From: Mycobacterium szulgai
GTDB lineage: Bacteria > Actinomycetota > Actinomycetes > Mycobacteriales > Mycobacteriaceae
NCBI RefSeq assembly: GCF_002116635.1
Contig: NZ_LQPW01000005.1
Location: 186,001-250,000, forward strand
Direction of reading: 5' to 3'
Length of the DNA: 64,000 nt
Of this stretch, positions 1-8,511 are shown one piece after another; position 1 is the first letter of the stretch; every line of letters starts with the position of its first letter. The notes under the pieces were generated by a model. The model saw nothing but the letters and a program-made list of their open reading frames with translations. It was not told where the DNA came from and did not search any database. Made by a program: the position numbers and the translations under genes.

Positions 1-539
1 CAGCATCGATGTACTACCTAGGCTGGGCATTTGAGGTCTCGGGCGATCTTGACGAAGCGATGAGCTGCTTCGAAGCGGCGTTGGAGCTTACGAAATCCCA
101 GGGGGATTCGATCTACCAGTCACGGGTACTGACGTCGGTGGGCATGGGACACTGGCTGCTCGGCGAGCCCCAAAAAGCAGAACCAGCCCTAACCGAGGGC
201 CTTCGCCTCGCACAGTTGGTCGGCGATCCTCTCAACGGGGCGCAGTCCTTGGAGACCTTGGCCTGGATTGCTAGCTCGCGTCACGATTGGCGGCACGCTG
301 CAGTCATGATGGGAGCAGCCGATGCGCTGAGCCGAGCGATCGGTAGCCCACTGCTGTACATCCCCGATCTAATTGCCTGCCATAACGTCTGCGACAACCA
401 GGCTCGCGAGGAGCTCGGCGCGGAGGGATTCGAGGCCGCTTGGGCCGACGGCGCCGCTCTCAATTTCGATGAAGCCGTCGTGTTGGCCTTGGATGCGAGT
501 AACAACTGCCCGGACCAGATGGTCAGCACGACGCGGTGA
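1..539 (+). pseudogene. C-terminal part of a TPR-type transcriptional regulator/ATPase, cut by window edge
   Basis: The reading frame is open from the left edge (first full codon at 3) to a stop at 537-539. The residues form TPR-like helical pairs (GWAFEVSGDLDEAMSCFEAAL; then WLLGEPQKAEPALTEGLRLA) followed by a segment with AAVMMGAADALSRAIGSPL. This is the end of the long helical region of mycobacterial LuxR-family/adenylate-cyclase-like ATPase regulators. Those proteins usually continue into a LuxR helix-turn-helix; here the frame ends within about 15 residues and no HTH follows. The integrase relic at 549 begins just after the stop, so I infer that insertion or deletion cost the gene its 3' end. 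It could instead belong to the branch that naturally lacks the HTH. The N-terminus lies outside the window. Confidence 0.6.
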
Positions 540-548
540 AAGCGGGCG

Positions 549-715
549 GCCCGCAAATCAGGCGCCGAACTTCGCTATGTCCAGAAACCATGAGTCATTC
601 CACGCCGACCCGTCACCGCGAACATCTATAGCGACCTCTACGCCGACGAACTTGACCGCGTAGCCACCAACCTCGACCGGCTCCACGGAACCGCCGAAAT
701 CCAGGCGACCGGACA
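549..715 (+). pseudogene. Relic of a tyrosine integrase C-terminus
   Basis: The translation matches the last part of the intact integrase at 5005-6102: ARKSGAELRYVQK, then, after single-base indels near 588 and 612, TANIYSDLYADELDRVATNLD, compared with SLARNSGADLRYVQK and TANIYSDLYADELDQVATNLD in the intact copy. The catalytic tyrosine segment is still readable, but upstream catalytic residues are gone. It lies about 60 bases from the degenerate tRNA-Phe copy at 774-820, the same geometry as the intact integrase beside the real tRNA-Phe. It is therefore what remains of the integrase of an older, related element. Confidence 0.8.
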
Positions 716-773
716 AAAACCAAGACCAACCAGCCATAGCGTGCTGTCACGGCGTCCGCGCAGGTCAGAGATG

Positions 774-820
774 GTGGCCAGGGGCGGTCGAACCGCCGAC
801 CTTCCGCTTTTCAGGCGGAC
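774..820. other. Degenerate attachment site: copy of the tRNA-Phe 3' half
   Basis: These 47 bases match 6143-6191, which cover the tRNA-Phe from its 3' end through the anticodon arm, except for a 2-base deletion (GGCGG-TCG here, GGCGGGATCG there). Similarity ends just after CAGGCGGAC, where the real tRNA continues into its 5' half. This is the pattern left when an element integrates at a tRNA 3' end and duplicates the identity segment. It marks the distal end of the element whose integrase is at 5005-6102. Confidence 0.8.
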
Positions 821-1646
821 AGAACGGCCGCTGGCCTGCGGTTTAACGACGTTCATGCGTCAAATACGGCGCGCTGAGCGCGCCTGACGCAGGCTGCCCG
901 TCCGACGATCGGACACAAACCGGACACGGTGACAGCACTCCCGACAGGGGACCCTTCTTCGCCCGTCAGTCAGTGATGCGCGCCGAGGGCTCCCGGGGAG
1001 CAGGTACCCGATGCCCAAGATCACCGGGGCGACCGCGTATCCAACACAGACGACTGCGGAGCGACCCACTCTTGGGCCGGACCCAACCCGAACGGCCAGC
1101 CGGAACACGGGTGGAGCCGCGGACGCCGGTAGACCGCGAGTGCCCGAGGCCGTCAAGGCCGCAGGGTGCGAGAGCGGTAGCGATCGGTCGGACGGCGGGA
1201 GCGGCGTAGGCCGTGTTCCGGCTGGGACCAACGGGGCTTGTTATATGTGCCGAAAATGTCCGCGACTCGCTCGCCGATGGGGTCGCGACTGGCGATCTGC
1301 GGGCGATCGAGGCATTGGGGCTGCGGTTCCCAAGTCCCGAGATGGTCACCGCGGCTGCGGCACTGTTCGAGCCGGCAGCACCGTGGGCTTCCGGTCCTGA
1401 CCATCGAGGCACCGAACCTGAATCGGGACGTTTTCACATCACCGTCGGCCCCGGCGTCGTGCGCCTCGGGTGGACCAATCCCGTCCGCGCAGAAAGGCCG
1501 CCGAGCGAACCGTCGGTCATCACCAACGTGACGTCGAGAATGCCAAGCTGCAAATCAGAGACGACCTCGCCCGCACAGGTGGGAGCGATGATCAGGCCGT
1601 CGTGTCTTCGACGCGACGGAGCGCTACTTCACCCGACCAGCGCAAT
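821..1646. other. Element interior without a recognisable gene
   Basis: About 0.8 kb of GC-rich sequence between the attachment-site relic and the recognisable part of the rep relic. Short overlapping open frames occur on both strands, but none shows a domain, a ribosome binding site or protein-like composition. It is probably decayed element DNA, perhaps including the lost 5' part of rep. Confidence 0.4.
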
Positions 1647-2084
1647 ACCGGTGGGGTCATCACCGAGTGGTCCCGCAAATCACGCTCGGCGATGTGCCGC
1701 ACGTTCGCCGAGCTTGACTACAGCCCACTGGTCGAATCTGGCCGTGTCCCGGCGATGGTCACACTCACCTACTCCGGCGACTGAGAAGTCGTTGCCCCAG
1801 ACGGCGCCAGCGTGAAGCGGCATATGGTGTTGTGACGCAAACGATTTCAGCGCGAATACAGCGAGCCGGTTCGATACATCTGGAAAATTCAGCGGCGCGG
1901 CGCCCCGCACATTCACCTCTGGATGGCTCCACCGATGTCACCAGGCCGCTCGGGGCGAGGGTTCGCTCAATGGCTATCCGAGACTTGGGCACAGATCGTC
2001 GATCGCCGCAAGGCGTGCATTGCGGGTGCGTATGCCGTTGTCGCGAAAGAATTCTCACAATTTTTGAAAACGACACGTGTCTAA
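1647..2084 (+). pseudogene. Decayed rolling-circle (HUH-type) replication initiator
   Basis: In one frame the DNA reads GGVITEWSRKSRSAMCRTF, then VPAMVTLTYSGD-stop, then VVAPDGASVKRHMVL-stop, then RKRFQREYSEPVRYIWKI, RRGAPHIHLWMAPP and AQWLSETWAQIVD. RRGAPHIHLW, with the His-Ile-His pair at 1908-1916, is the metal-binding HUH motif of the Rep proteins of actinobacterial plasmids and integrative elements, and the flanking VTLTY and WKIQRRG blocks fit that family. Two TGA codons interrupt the frame (1782-1784 and 1833-1835), one where the family commonly has Trp, so TGG to TGA changes are likely. No frameshift separates the segments. The 5' part is unrecognisable and the C-terminus is truncated. 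With the integrase it points to a former integrative, self-replicating element. Confidence 0.72.
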
Positions 2085-2157
2085 CAGCGGCGTCGTATCG
2101 TCTGTCAAGTCGGGTAGGGCGCCGTCACACAAGACGAGGTTACTGGAGGTCAGCGCG

Positions 2158-3915
2158 GTGAACTTCTCGGTTCTTCCCCCAGAGATCAACTCTTTGCGGA
2201 TGTACCTCGGCGCTGGGTCAGCGCCCTTGCTCGAGGCCTCAGCGGCCTGGTCGGGTCTTGCCGATGAATTGGGTACGGCCGCGGACTCGTTTTCCTCGGT
2301 GACCTCGAACCTGGCCGGGCAAGCCTGGCAGGGTCCGGCTTCCCAGGCCATGGCTAGGGCGGCGCGTCCGTACGCCGAATTCCTGCGGGCCGCTTCCCTG
2401 CGCGCCACCACCACGTCATCTAGCGCACGAACGGTGGCCAGCATATTCGAGGCGGCCAAGGCCGCCACCGTTCACCCTGAAATCATCGCGGCCAATCGGC
2501 AAGCCTTCGTGCAGGCCGTGCGCACCAACATCTTCGGCTTCAACGCGCCCTTCATCGCCGCCGCCGAGGCGGCCTATGAGGAGTTCTGGGCCACCGATGT
2601 CGCCGCGTTGGTCGGCTATCACGGTGGAGCCTCAGCGGTGGCCGCGCAGTTGTCGTCCTGGCAGCAGACACTGCAGCACCTGCCGGGCATCGGGCAACTC
2701 TTGGGCGGCGCACCTGCCGGGACCGCTACGGCCGCCCCTACCGACCCCAACATCGGTGTAGGCAACAAGGGCGGGGGCAACATCGGTAGCGGCAATAACA
2801 GCGGCACCGGTGCGGGCAACGTCGGCAACGGCAACAAGGGCAGCGGCAACTTCGGTAGCGGTAACCGCGGCAACGGCAACATCGGCTTCGGGAACAGGAG
2901 CCCCCGCACCACCGGCGTGCGAGGCAACATCGGTTTGGGCAACTTCGGTTCGGGCAACTTCGGTGCGGGCAACTTCGGAAACAACAACGTCGGCTTCGGC
3001 AACGGCGCAGGCCCTGTCCCCGGCCTCGCCAACAGCAACTTCGGGCTGGGCAACTCCGGTAGCTTCAATCAGGGCGGCGGCAACACCGGCATCGGAAACA
3101 TCGGAGCGGGCAACACCGGCACCAACAACATCGGCTTCGGTAACACCGGCAACAACAACCTCGGGATCGGGCTGACCGGCAACAACCAGGCGGGCATCAA
3201 CCTGGCCGGGCTGCTGAACTCGGGCAACGGCAACATCGGGCTCTTCAACTCCGGCACCAACAACATCGGATTCTTCAACTCCGGGGACGGCAACGTCGGC
3301 ATCTTCAACTCGGGCCGCAACCTCACTGCTGCCACCCTGGGCGACATCCAGAGCATCGGCATCGGCAACTCCGGCTTCGGCCACCTCGGCGCCGGCAACT
3401 CCGGCCGAGCATCATTCGGCTTCGGCAACTCGGGCTTTTTGGACACCGGCATCGGCAACTCGGGCGCGTACTCTACCGGGTTCGGGAATTCGGGAGTAGT
3501 AAACACCGGCTTCGGCAATTCCGGACAATTCAACACCGGCTTCGGCAATTCAGGCAGTGTCAACACGGGTGCCTGGAACTCCGGGAACTTCAACACCACC
3601 GTCGGCTCCACCACCGATGTCAGCGCCACGACATCGGGCTTCGGCAACACCGGTACCAACGTCTCAGGCTTCAACAACTCCGCCTCCGGCGGAGGGGTGA
3701 ACGGCAATATCTCGGGCTTCTTCAATAGCGCCAGCGGCGGATCGGCTCAAAACGGGAATCTTTCTGGCTTGTTCAACACTGGTGTGTCGGTCGCCTACCT
3801 GCCCTTCTTCCCAGACCCTGGCGTCGTCAGCGGCTTCGGCTCCGGGGTGCTCAACACGGGCACCGGCTTCATCGGCCTGTTCAATATCGCTCAACTGCTC
3901 AAGCAACTGGGGTAG
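2158..3915 (+). CDS. PPE-MPTR family protein carried in the island
   Basis: The product is a 585-residue PPE protein. The start is taken as the GTG at 2158, because the family's opening block follows ([19 protein letters not shown], carrying the Pro-Pro-Glu signature) and GGAGG lies at 2145-2149. Residues 1-180 form the helical PPE domain ([40 protein letters not shown]). From about residue 200 to the end it is built of MPTR pentapeptide repeats of the form NxGxGNxG (GNIGSGN, FNSGxxNTG). These proteins are usually exported through ESX-5 to the cell surface; function here is unknown. It lies between the rep relic and the integrase, inside the tRNA-Phe element, an unusual place for a PPE gene. 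No PE partner is adjacent. Confidence 0.9.
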   Translation: MNFSVLPPEINSLRMYLGAGSAPLLEASAAWSGLADELGTAADSFSSVTSNLAGQAWQGPASQAMARAARPYAEFLRAASLRATTTSSSARTVASIFEAAKAATVHPEIIAANRQAFVQAVRTNIFGFNAPFIAAAEAAYEEFWATDVAALVGYHGGASAVAAQLSSWQQTLQHLPGIGQLLGGAPAGTATAAPTDPNIGVGNKGGGNIGSGNNSGTGAGNVGNGNKGSGNFGSGNRGNGNIGFGNRSPRTTGVRGNIGLGNFGSGNFGAGNFGNNNVGFGNGAGPVPGLANSNFGLGNSGSFNQGGGNTGIGNIGAGNTGTNNIGFGNTGNNNLGIGLTGNNQAGINLAGLLNSGNGNIGLFNSGTNNIGFFNSGDGNVGIFNSGRNLTAATLGDIQSIGIGNSGFGHLGAGNSGRASFGFGNSGFLDTGIGNSGAYSTGFGNSGVVNTGFGNSGQFNTGFGNSGSVNTGAWNSGNFNTTVGSTTDVSATTSGFGNTGTNVSGFNNSASGGGVNGNISGFFNSASGGSAQNGNLSGLFNTGVSVAYLPFFPDPGVVSGFGSGVLNTGTGFIGLFNIAQLLKQLG

Positions 3916-3935
3916 CCTCGGGTACCTCTGCAATG

Positions 3936-4062
3936 GAGAGGCAGAGGATGTTCCTCGGTGCGGGCTGGGCGCCCATGATGAACGCGGCCCCGGCCTGCAA
4001 TGGGCTGGTCGGCGACATCAGCACGGCTGCAGCACCTTTCACATCGGTGACCTCCGGTCTGA
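3936..4062 (+). pseudogene. Fragment of a second PPE gene N-terminus
   Basis: Translation gives ERQRMFLGAGWAPMMNAAPACNGL and then STAAAPFTSVTSGLT, which aligns with the first 50 or so residues of PPE domains (LRMFLGAGSAPM, SSFTSVTSGL). There is no PPE start block, and similarity is lost after about 4062. It follows the intact PPE gene by about 20 bases and is probably a leftover of a tandem PPE copy. Confidence 0.6.
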
Positions 4063-4601
4063 CAGCACCGGCGAGGATGTCCCGAGTTCCGTGGAGCTTC
4101 CGGGTGAGTATCAGGCTGCGCTCACCTCGTCGTTGTGCACGACGGGTCCGACAGATTCAGCGAAATCGAATATGGCGGGTTACCAGTAGTGGCTGTTTCG
4201 ATTGTGTGCCAACAGAGTTAACTATTCAGCCTTGTTGTCGGATCTCAGTGAATCTGGCGGTTATCGCGATAGGCCTGGCGGCCGGTGGATCGCCCGGCGA
4301 TTCTCAGCAAAACCCGCGGGCCAAAACCCGGGATCATGCCAAGACTTACGCCCGAAACTTGTGGGAGATCAATATGCACGAATACTGCTGCCGTACAGCG
4401 CATTATGTCACAATGACGGATGCGGCCCACGGCGAGGCGCTGCCCGCGGCTGCCGACTACGGCGCCCGAATCACCAACGCCCTCAACGATCCGGGCGTGC
4501 CGGCGGATGGGCGGCCAAGAACTGCGTAGCGATGGCGATCTTTATCGTGTTAGTGAATTCCGGGTCGTCGGCTGATTCGCCGCGCCACACCTCGTCGCCG
4601 T
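4063..4601. other. Unassigned DNA in the island
   Basis: About 540 bases with only short or composition-poor frames on either strand. One plus-strand frame is open to 4529, but it has no recognisable domain and is preceded by PPE debris in the same frame. I see no RNA gene, terminal inverted repeat or promoter that I can defend. Confidence 0.4.
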
Positions 4602-4992
4602 CTATGAGATCTCGCCGACCTGCGCGAGTAGATCTTCATAGCCGTCGGCACCTTCTTGGTCGCTGTGCATGGCTCTCTCCAATGCAGAAATGAGATCTGG
4701 CGCTGTTGCGTACCGCCTTGATAGATCCGTCGCAAAGGCATTGTGAAGAACGCTCGCGACCCTCAGACGTTGACGCGGCTCGACGAGAAGGCCGTCCAGT
4801 ATGCTGCGTGCTTCGGGTCGGCGGTGGGGCATCACGTCACGCTCGTCTCTGAGTACCGGGGGCTCGTGCCCGGTGACGATGTAGAAGAAGATGCCGGCCA
4901 GTTGCGTCACATCGCTTACGGGATTCCGACCACCACTGCGGTGCTCCGGCAGGCGAAGGAACCGGTTTCCGATTTCCTCGTTCAATCGGGTC
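4602..4992 (-). pseudogene. Relic of a Ser/Thr protein kinase C-lobe
   Basis: The minus strand translates to RFLRLPEHRSGGRNPVSD, followed by VTQLAGIFFYIVTGHEPPVL, MPHRRPEARSILDGLL and NAFATDLSRRYATAPDLISALE. This fits a kinase C-lobe: a DVxQL helix, the TGxxP segment, then the terminal helices. The catalytic loop, DFG and N-lobe are missing because the sequence breaks where the integrase begins (about 4992-5005). The frame ends at a stop at 4602. It is a 3' fragment and cannot be an active kinase. Confidence 0.55.
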
Positions 4993-5004
4993 CGGGAAGC
5001 CCTC

Positions 5005-6102
5005 ATGTCCAAGCCTCGCTGCCAAGTCCGCTACCTCATTCGCGACCCCGACGCCCCATCAGGATGGGTCGAAACTTCAGCCACCTTCCCGACTTTGCGT
5101 GAGGCCAAGGCGTTCAAATCCGAACGTGACAACGAAGCCGCCCTCGGTGCGCGTCGGTTCGACCCCCGCCTCGGTCGCGCACCGCTGCAACGGATTTGGA
5201 CGCAGTTCGCCGACTCCAAGAAACCAGCGGTGTCGCCGAAGACTTGGAGCGGCTACACCCAGCACTGGGAATTGCGCATCAAACCGCGGTTCGGCCACAT
5301 GCCAGTCGACGAAATCACCCGCGCCGACGTTCAGACGTTCGTTGACGGCCTCAAAGTCGGCCCCTGGGCGAATGTTTCCACGCTGCGGCTCATGCGCTCG
5401 ATTCTCGATGTTGCCCACCAGGACGGCCGCATCCACCGCAACCCTGCCCTTGGTGTCTCGGCGGGCCGCATTCCCGAGCGGGAACGTCACCGGTATCTGA
5501 CCGCCCAGGAGGTCCAGGCCCTTGCCGCCGCGTGCGGAGACCAGGGCGACGTCGTGACGATCCTCGCGTACACGGGCTTGCGCTGGTCCGAACTCGTCGG
5601 CCTCCGCGTCAAGGACATCGACCTCAGCGCGCGTCGCCTCTACGTCCGACGGGCAGCGCCCGAAGTTGAAGGCCGCATCGTCATCGGGCCACGCAAGACC
5701 CGCGCCGGTATCCGTACCGTCCCGCTCCCCCAGGTCGTCGTCGACATCCTCAAAACACGGATCGGCGGTCGGGCGCCCGACGAGCCTGCCGCCACCTCAC
5801 CCAATGGCGCGATGCTGCGCTCCAAAAACTGGCGCCGCCATACGCACTGGAATCAGGCCCTTGAGAAGACCGACCTGGCCCCGTTGACGATCCATGATCT
5901 ACGTCACACTTACGCCAGCCTGGCTCGGAACTCCGGGGCTGACCTTCGCTACGTACAAAAGACGATGGGCCACTCGACACCGACCGTCACGGCGAACATC
6001 TACAGCGACCTTTACGCGGACGAACTGGACCAGGTGGCGACAAATCTGGATCAGCTTCACGCGGGCGAGACAAAACACCGAAGACCGGACAAAGAAAACT
6101 GA
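5005..6102 (+). CDS. Tyrosine-recombinase integrase of the tRNA-Phe element
   Basis: The product is a 365-residue phage-type integrase that would catalyse site-specific recombination between the element and the tRNA-Phe 3' end. After an N-terminal arm-binding segment and a SAM-like core-binding domain (about 60-155), the catalytic domain has Arg193 in TGLRWSEL, His297-x-x-Arg300 in HDLRHTYASL, His323 in GHSTP and the nucleophile Tyr333 in NIYSDLY. All catalytic residues are present. The ATG at 5005 (MSKPRCQVRY) is chosen because coding-like sequence starts there; upstream the frame is antisense to a kinase relic and there is no clear SD. The family's usual first residues may therefore be lost. 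It ends 41 bases from the tRNA 3' end. Confidence 0.9.
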   Translation: MSKPRCQVRYLIRDPDAPSGWVETSATFPTLREAKAFKSERDNEAALGARRFDPRLGRAPLQRIWTQFADSKKPAVSPKTWSGYTQHWELRIKPRFGHMPVDEITRADVQTFVDGLKVGPWANVSTLRLMRSILDVAHQDGRIHRNPALGVSAGRIPERERHRYLTAQEVQALAAACGDQGDVVTILAYTGLRWSELVGLRVKDIDLSARRLYVRRAAPEVEGRIVIGPRKTRAGIRTVPLPQVVVDILKTRIGGRAPDEPAATSPNGAMLRSKNWRRHTHWNQALEKTDLAPLTIHDLRHTYASLARNSGADLRYVQKTMGHSTPTVTANIYSDLYADELDQVATNLDQLHAGETKHRRPDKEN

Positions 6103-6142
6103 CAACCGAGTGCATGAACCGTGTCTATACAGGCAGAACGTA

Positions 6143-6191
6143 GTGGCCAGGGGCGGGATCGAACCGCCGACCTTCCGCTTTTCAGGCGGAC
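6143..6191. other. Attachment site at the tRNA-Phe 3' end
   Basis: This 49-base segment, from the base flanking the tRNA 3' end through its anticodon arm, is the intact partner of the degenerate copy at 774-820. The integrase lies immediately to its left, as expected for the integrase-proximal junction of a tRNA-targeted element. Confidence 0.75.
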
Positions 6192-6217
6192 GCTCGTACC
6201 GACTGAGCTACCTGGCC
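6144..6217 (-). tRNA. tRNA-Phe (GAA)
   Basis: The complement folds into a 74-nt cloverleaf: acceptor GGCCAGG paired with CCTGGCC, discriminator A, anticodon loop CTGAAAA with anticodon GAA, and T-loop TTCGATC. CCA is not encoded. Its 3' half is the integration target of the element to the left. Confidence 0.96.
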
Positions 6218-6246
6218 GGAAGGCAACATGTGCCTCGCCGTATCGG

Positions 6247-6320
6247 CGACCCTGACGGGACTCGAACCCGCGACCTCCGCCGTGACAGGGCGGCGCGCTA
6301 ACCAACTGCGCCACAGGGCC
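6247..6320 (-). tRNA. tRNA-Asp (GTC)
   Basis: The 74-nt cloverleaf on the minus strand has acceptor GGCCCTG against CAGGGTC (one G-U pair), anticodon loop CTGTCAC with anticodon GTC, T-loop TTCGAGT and discriminator G. It lies 29 bases from tRNA-Phe and 36 from tRNA-Glu and is probably co-transcribed with them. Confidence 0.95.
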
Positions 6321-6356
6321 TTGCTGTACTGCTGCTCCGCGATTCCGCGTAACAAG

Positions 6357-6429
6357 TACCCCCTACGGGATTCGAACCCGCGCTACCGCCTTGAAAGGGC
6401 GGCGTCCTAGGCCGCTAGACGAAGGGGGC
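6357..6429 (-). tRNA. tRNA-Glu (TTC)
   Basis: The 73-nt cloverleaf has acceptor GCCCCCT against AGGGGGT, anticodon loop CTTTCAA with anticodon TTC, and T-loop TTCGAAT. It is the first gene of the minus-strand Glu-Asp-Phe cluster, with its promoter presumably in the 124-base gap before tRNA-Lys. Confidence 0.95.
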
Positions 6430-6553
6430 CAGAACCGAATCTCTCCGGGGCACTCGCAACATGGTGATCGTTGGGAGCCACGTCAGCTTAGGTCACCCCG
6501 GGCCTAATCCTCAAACGAGGCACCCGTGGCAACCCAGTATCCTAAGTCTCCGC

Positions 6554-6626
6554 GCCCCTATAGCTCAGTTGGTAGAGCTACGGACTTTTAATCCGCAGGT
6601 CGTAGGTTCGAGTCCTACTGGGGGCA
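6554..6626 (+). tRNA. tRNA-Lys (TTT)
   Basis: The 73-nt cloverleaf on the plus strand has acceptor GCCCCTA against TGGGGGC, anticodon loop CTTTTAA with anticodon TTT, T-loop TTCGAGT and discriminator A. A -10-like TATCCT lies at 6538-6543. It is divergent from the Glu-Asp-Phe cluster. Confidence 0.95.
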
Positions 6627-6705
6627 CAAAACGGGCCCCGAAACCACCTCCGGCGGCCGAGTAGGCCGCGTTAAGCACGTCACACCGCTTGGCTATGCTC
6701 GCGGC

Positions 6706-7515
6706 ATGCTTCCCGACACAAATGGAGTCCAACCCAACGCGCCCGTTGCCCTGGTGACCATGGAAATCCGTCACCCGGCAACGGATGCCCTCACCGAATC
6801 GGCGAGCCGGGAGCTCAAACAGCTACTGATCAACGACTTGCCGATCGAACGTCAGGCACAGGACGTCAGCTGGGGCGTGACGGCGCCGGGCGCCCCGCCA
6901 CAACCGGTCGCGGATCGCTTCGTTCGCTACGTCAACCGCGACAACACCGTCGCAGCTTCGCTGAAGAACCAAGCGATCGTCATCGAGACCAGCGCTTACA
7001 GCAGCTTCGAGGCCTTCACCGACATTGTGCTGCGAGTCGCCGATGCGCGGGCCCAGGTCTCAGCAATCGTCGGCGTGGAGCGCATCGGTCTGCGCTACGT
7101 CCTGGAAATCCGGGTGCCGGCCGGTGTCGATGGCCGCATCGAGTGGAGCAACTGGATCGACGAGCAATTGCTGGGACCGCAGCGCCTCACTCCGGGCGGC
7201 CTCGTCCTGACCGAATGGCAGGGCGCCGCGGTGTACCGCGAGCCGCAGCCCGGAAAGTCGCTCATCGTGCGCTATGGCCCGGGCGTGGGGCAGGCCCTCG
7301 ACCCGAGCTACCACCTGCGCCGCACCACGCCTGCGCAAACCGGACCGTTCTTCCTGATGGACATCGACAGCTTCTGGACTCCGCCCAGCGGGTCCATCCC
7401 CGAATACAACAGGGACGCGCTGGTTTCGACGTTCCAGGATTTGTACGGACCGGCGCGCGTGGTATTCCAGGACATGATCACCAGCCGCCTGAAAGACGAG
7501 CTGACGCGCCAGTGA
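6706..7515 (+). CDS. TIGR04255-family protein of unknown function (Rv0831c-like)
   Basis: A 269-residue soluble protein with no signal peptide or membrane segment. It matches my memory of the Rv0831c/TIGR04255 family: an N-terminal beta strand block (PVALVTMEIRHPATDAL), a central GVERIGLRYVLEIRVPAG block, and a C-terminal helical end where these proteins have a conserved DIDSFW and FQDM. No catalytic motif is apparent. It sits beside tRNA-Lys, as in M. tuberculosis. Function is unknown. Confidence 0.85.
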   Translation: MLPDTNGVQPNAPVALVTMEIRHPATDALTESASRELKQLLINDLPIERQAQDVSWGVTAPGAPPQPVADRFVRYVNRDNTVAASLKNQAIVIETSAYSSFEAFTDIVLRVADARAQVSAIVGVERIGLRYVLEIRVPAGVDGRIEWSNWIDEQLLGPQRLTPGGLVLTEWQGAAVYREPQPGKSLIVRYGPGVGQALDPSYHLRRTTPAQTGPFFLMDIDSFWTPPSGSIPEYNRDALVSTFQDLYGPARVVFQDMITSRLKDELTRQ

Positions 7516-7531
7516 GCGCCGCGGAAAGGGG

Positions 7532-8437
7532 CTAGGTCCCCAGCACCGCGCGGCTGTAGGTCACGTCGGAAAACGCGGTCGCAAGTTCGTCCTCGGGGTA
7601 CGCAAAGCCGTTCGCCTCGTGCAACTCCTTGACCGTGTGCGACGCGGTCCGCCAGCCACCGCGACTCAAGTAGTCGACGATGTGACTGCGCGTGCCGTGA
7701 TAGACGAGAACGTTGAAGTCGACGTCGAACCCGAGCTCACTCATCCGGTCATGATGTGAGCGCCACCGCTCGTCCTCGAAAATCGCTGTGTCGGGCACGA
7801 ATTCGAAGGCCAGTCGGCTGCCGGGGGCGCTTAGCGCGGTGATGTTGTCGAACAGCGCGTCCTGCGCATCGTCGGGCAGGTAGACAAGCAGCCCTTCGGC
7901 GCTCCATGCCGTCGGCAGCGTCGGATCGAAACCGGCCGTCTGCAATGCCGCGGCCCAGTCGTCGCGCAAATCGATGGCGACGGTACGGCGCTCGGCGGTG
8001 GGTTCGGCACCCAATTCGCGCAGTGTGGAGGTCTTGAACTCGATCACCTCCGGCATGTCGACCTCGTAGACCACGGTGCCCGCCGGCCACGGCAGCCGAT
8101 AGGCGCGCGCGTCCAGACCGGCGGCCAAGATGACGACCTGGCGGACGCCGCGCTCGGTGGCGTCAAGGAAGAATTGGTCGTAAAACCTGGTGCGGCAAGC
8201 CATTCCGCGCGCCATTCGCTCGGGATCGAACTCGGAGTCCTCCTCGACCGGAATCTGTCCGTTCACCATGCGGGTGTAGACGTCCATCCCCACCGCGCGC
8301 ACCAGGGGCGCGGCGAACGGGTCGTCGATGAACGCGTATTCCGGATCGGCGGCCAATGCGCGCTGCGCGGCGACCATCGTTGCCGTCGCTCCCACGCTTG
8401 TCGCTAGGTCCCAGCGATCACGATCCGTGCGCACCAT
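7532..8437 (-). CDS. SAM-dependent methyltransferase, TIGR00027/leucine carboxyl methyltransferase-like (Rv0830)
   Basis: The 301-residue protein belongs to the large mycobacterial family of putative SAM-dependent methyltransferases related to leucine carboxyl methyltransferase. It opens with [20 protein letters not shown], then the SAM-binding block [18 protein letters not shown], an acidic strand end ([12 protein letters not shown]), and the [19 protein letters not shown] block typical of the family. The substrate is unknown. The start is ATG. The gene is divergent from the deaminase gene, with 74 bases between them. Confidence 0.9.
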   Translation of the reverse strand: MVRTDRDRWDLATSVGATATMVAAQRALAADPEYAFIDDPFAAPLVRAVGMDVYTRMVNGQIPVEEDSEFDPERMARGMACRTRFYDQFFLDATERGVRQVVILAAGLDARAYRLPWPAGTVVYEVDMPEVIEFKTSTLRELGAEPTAERRTVAIDLRDDWAAALQTAGFDPTLPTAWSAEGLLVYLPDDAQDALFDNITALSAPGSRLAFEFVPDTAIFEDERWRSHHDRMSELGFDVDFNVLVYHGTRSHIVDYLSRGGWRTASHTVKELHEANGFAYPEDELATAFSDVTYSRAVLGT

Positions 8438-8468
8438 GCAGCTCCCTCATCCCCAAACCAAAAAAATA

Positions 8469-8479
8469 TAGATGATCTA
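8469..8479. promoter_or_regulatory. Short AT-rich palindrome in the divergent promoter gap
   Basis: TAGATGATCTA is an 11-base perfect palindrome in the AT-rich gap between the divergent methyltransferase and deaminase genes. It could be an operator, but it is short and no regulator is adjacent. Confidence 0.25.
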
Positions 8480-8511
8480 GTTAATATCACAGGCTCGCAA
8501 AACAGCTACCG

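Noticed and set aside
1213..1815. Open frame of 200 codons upstream of and overlapping the rep relic
   Set aside because: The protein composition is not gene-like, there is no domain, and the rep similarity lies in a different frame.
1782..1835. Possible stop-codon recoding (TGA read as Trp) in the rep gene
   Set aside because: The surrounding element is decayed, the 5' and 3' parts of rep are lost, and other mycobacterial genes here use TGA as a normal stop. Pseudogene decay explains it.
2619..3725. Long open frames antisense to the PPE-MPTR gene
   Set aside because: They are Pro/Leu- or Val/Ala-rich mirror images of the repeat codons, as expected in GC-rich repeats, and they lack starts with SD sites.
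3933..4529. 198-codon open frame after the PPE gene
   Set aside because: Only its first part is a PPE fragment; the rest shows no domain, and the frame probably stayed open by chance in GC-rich DNA.
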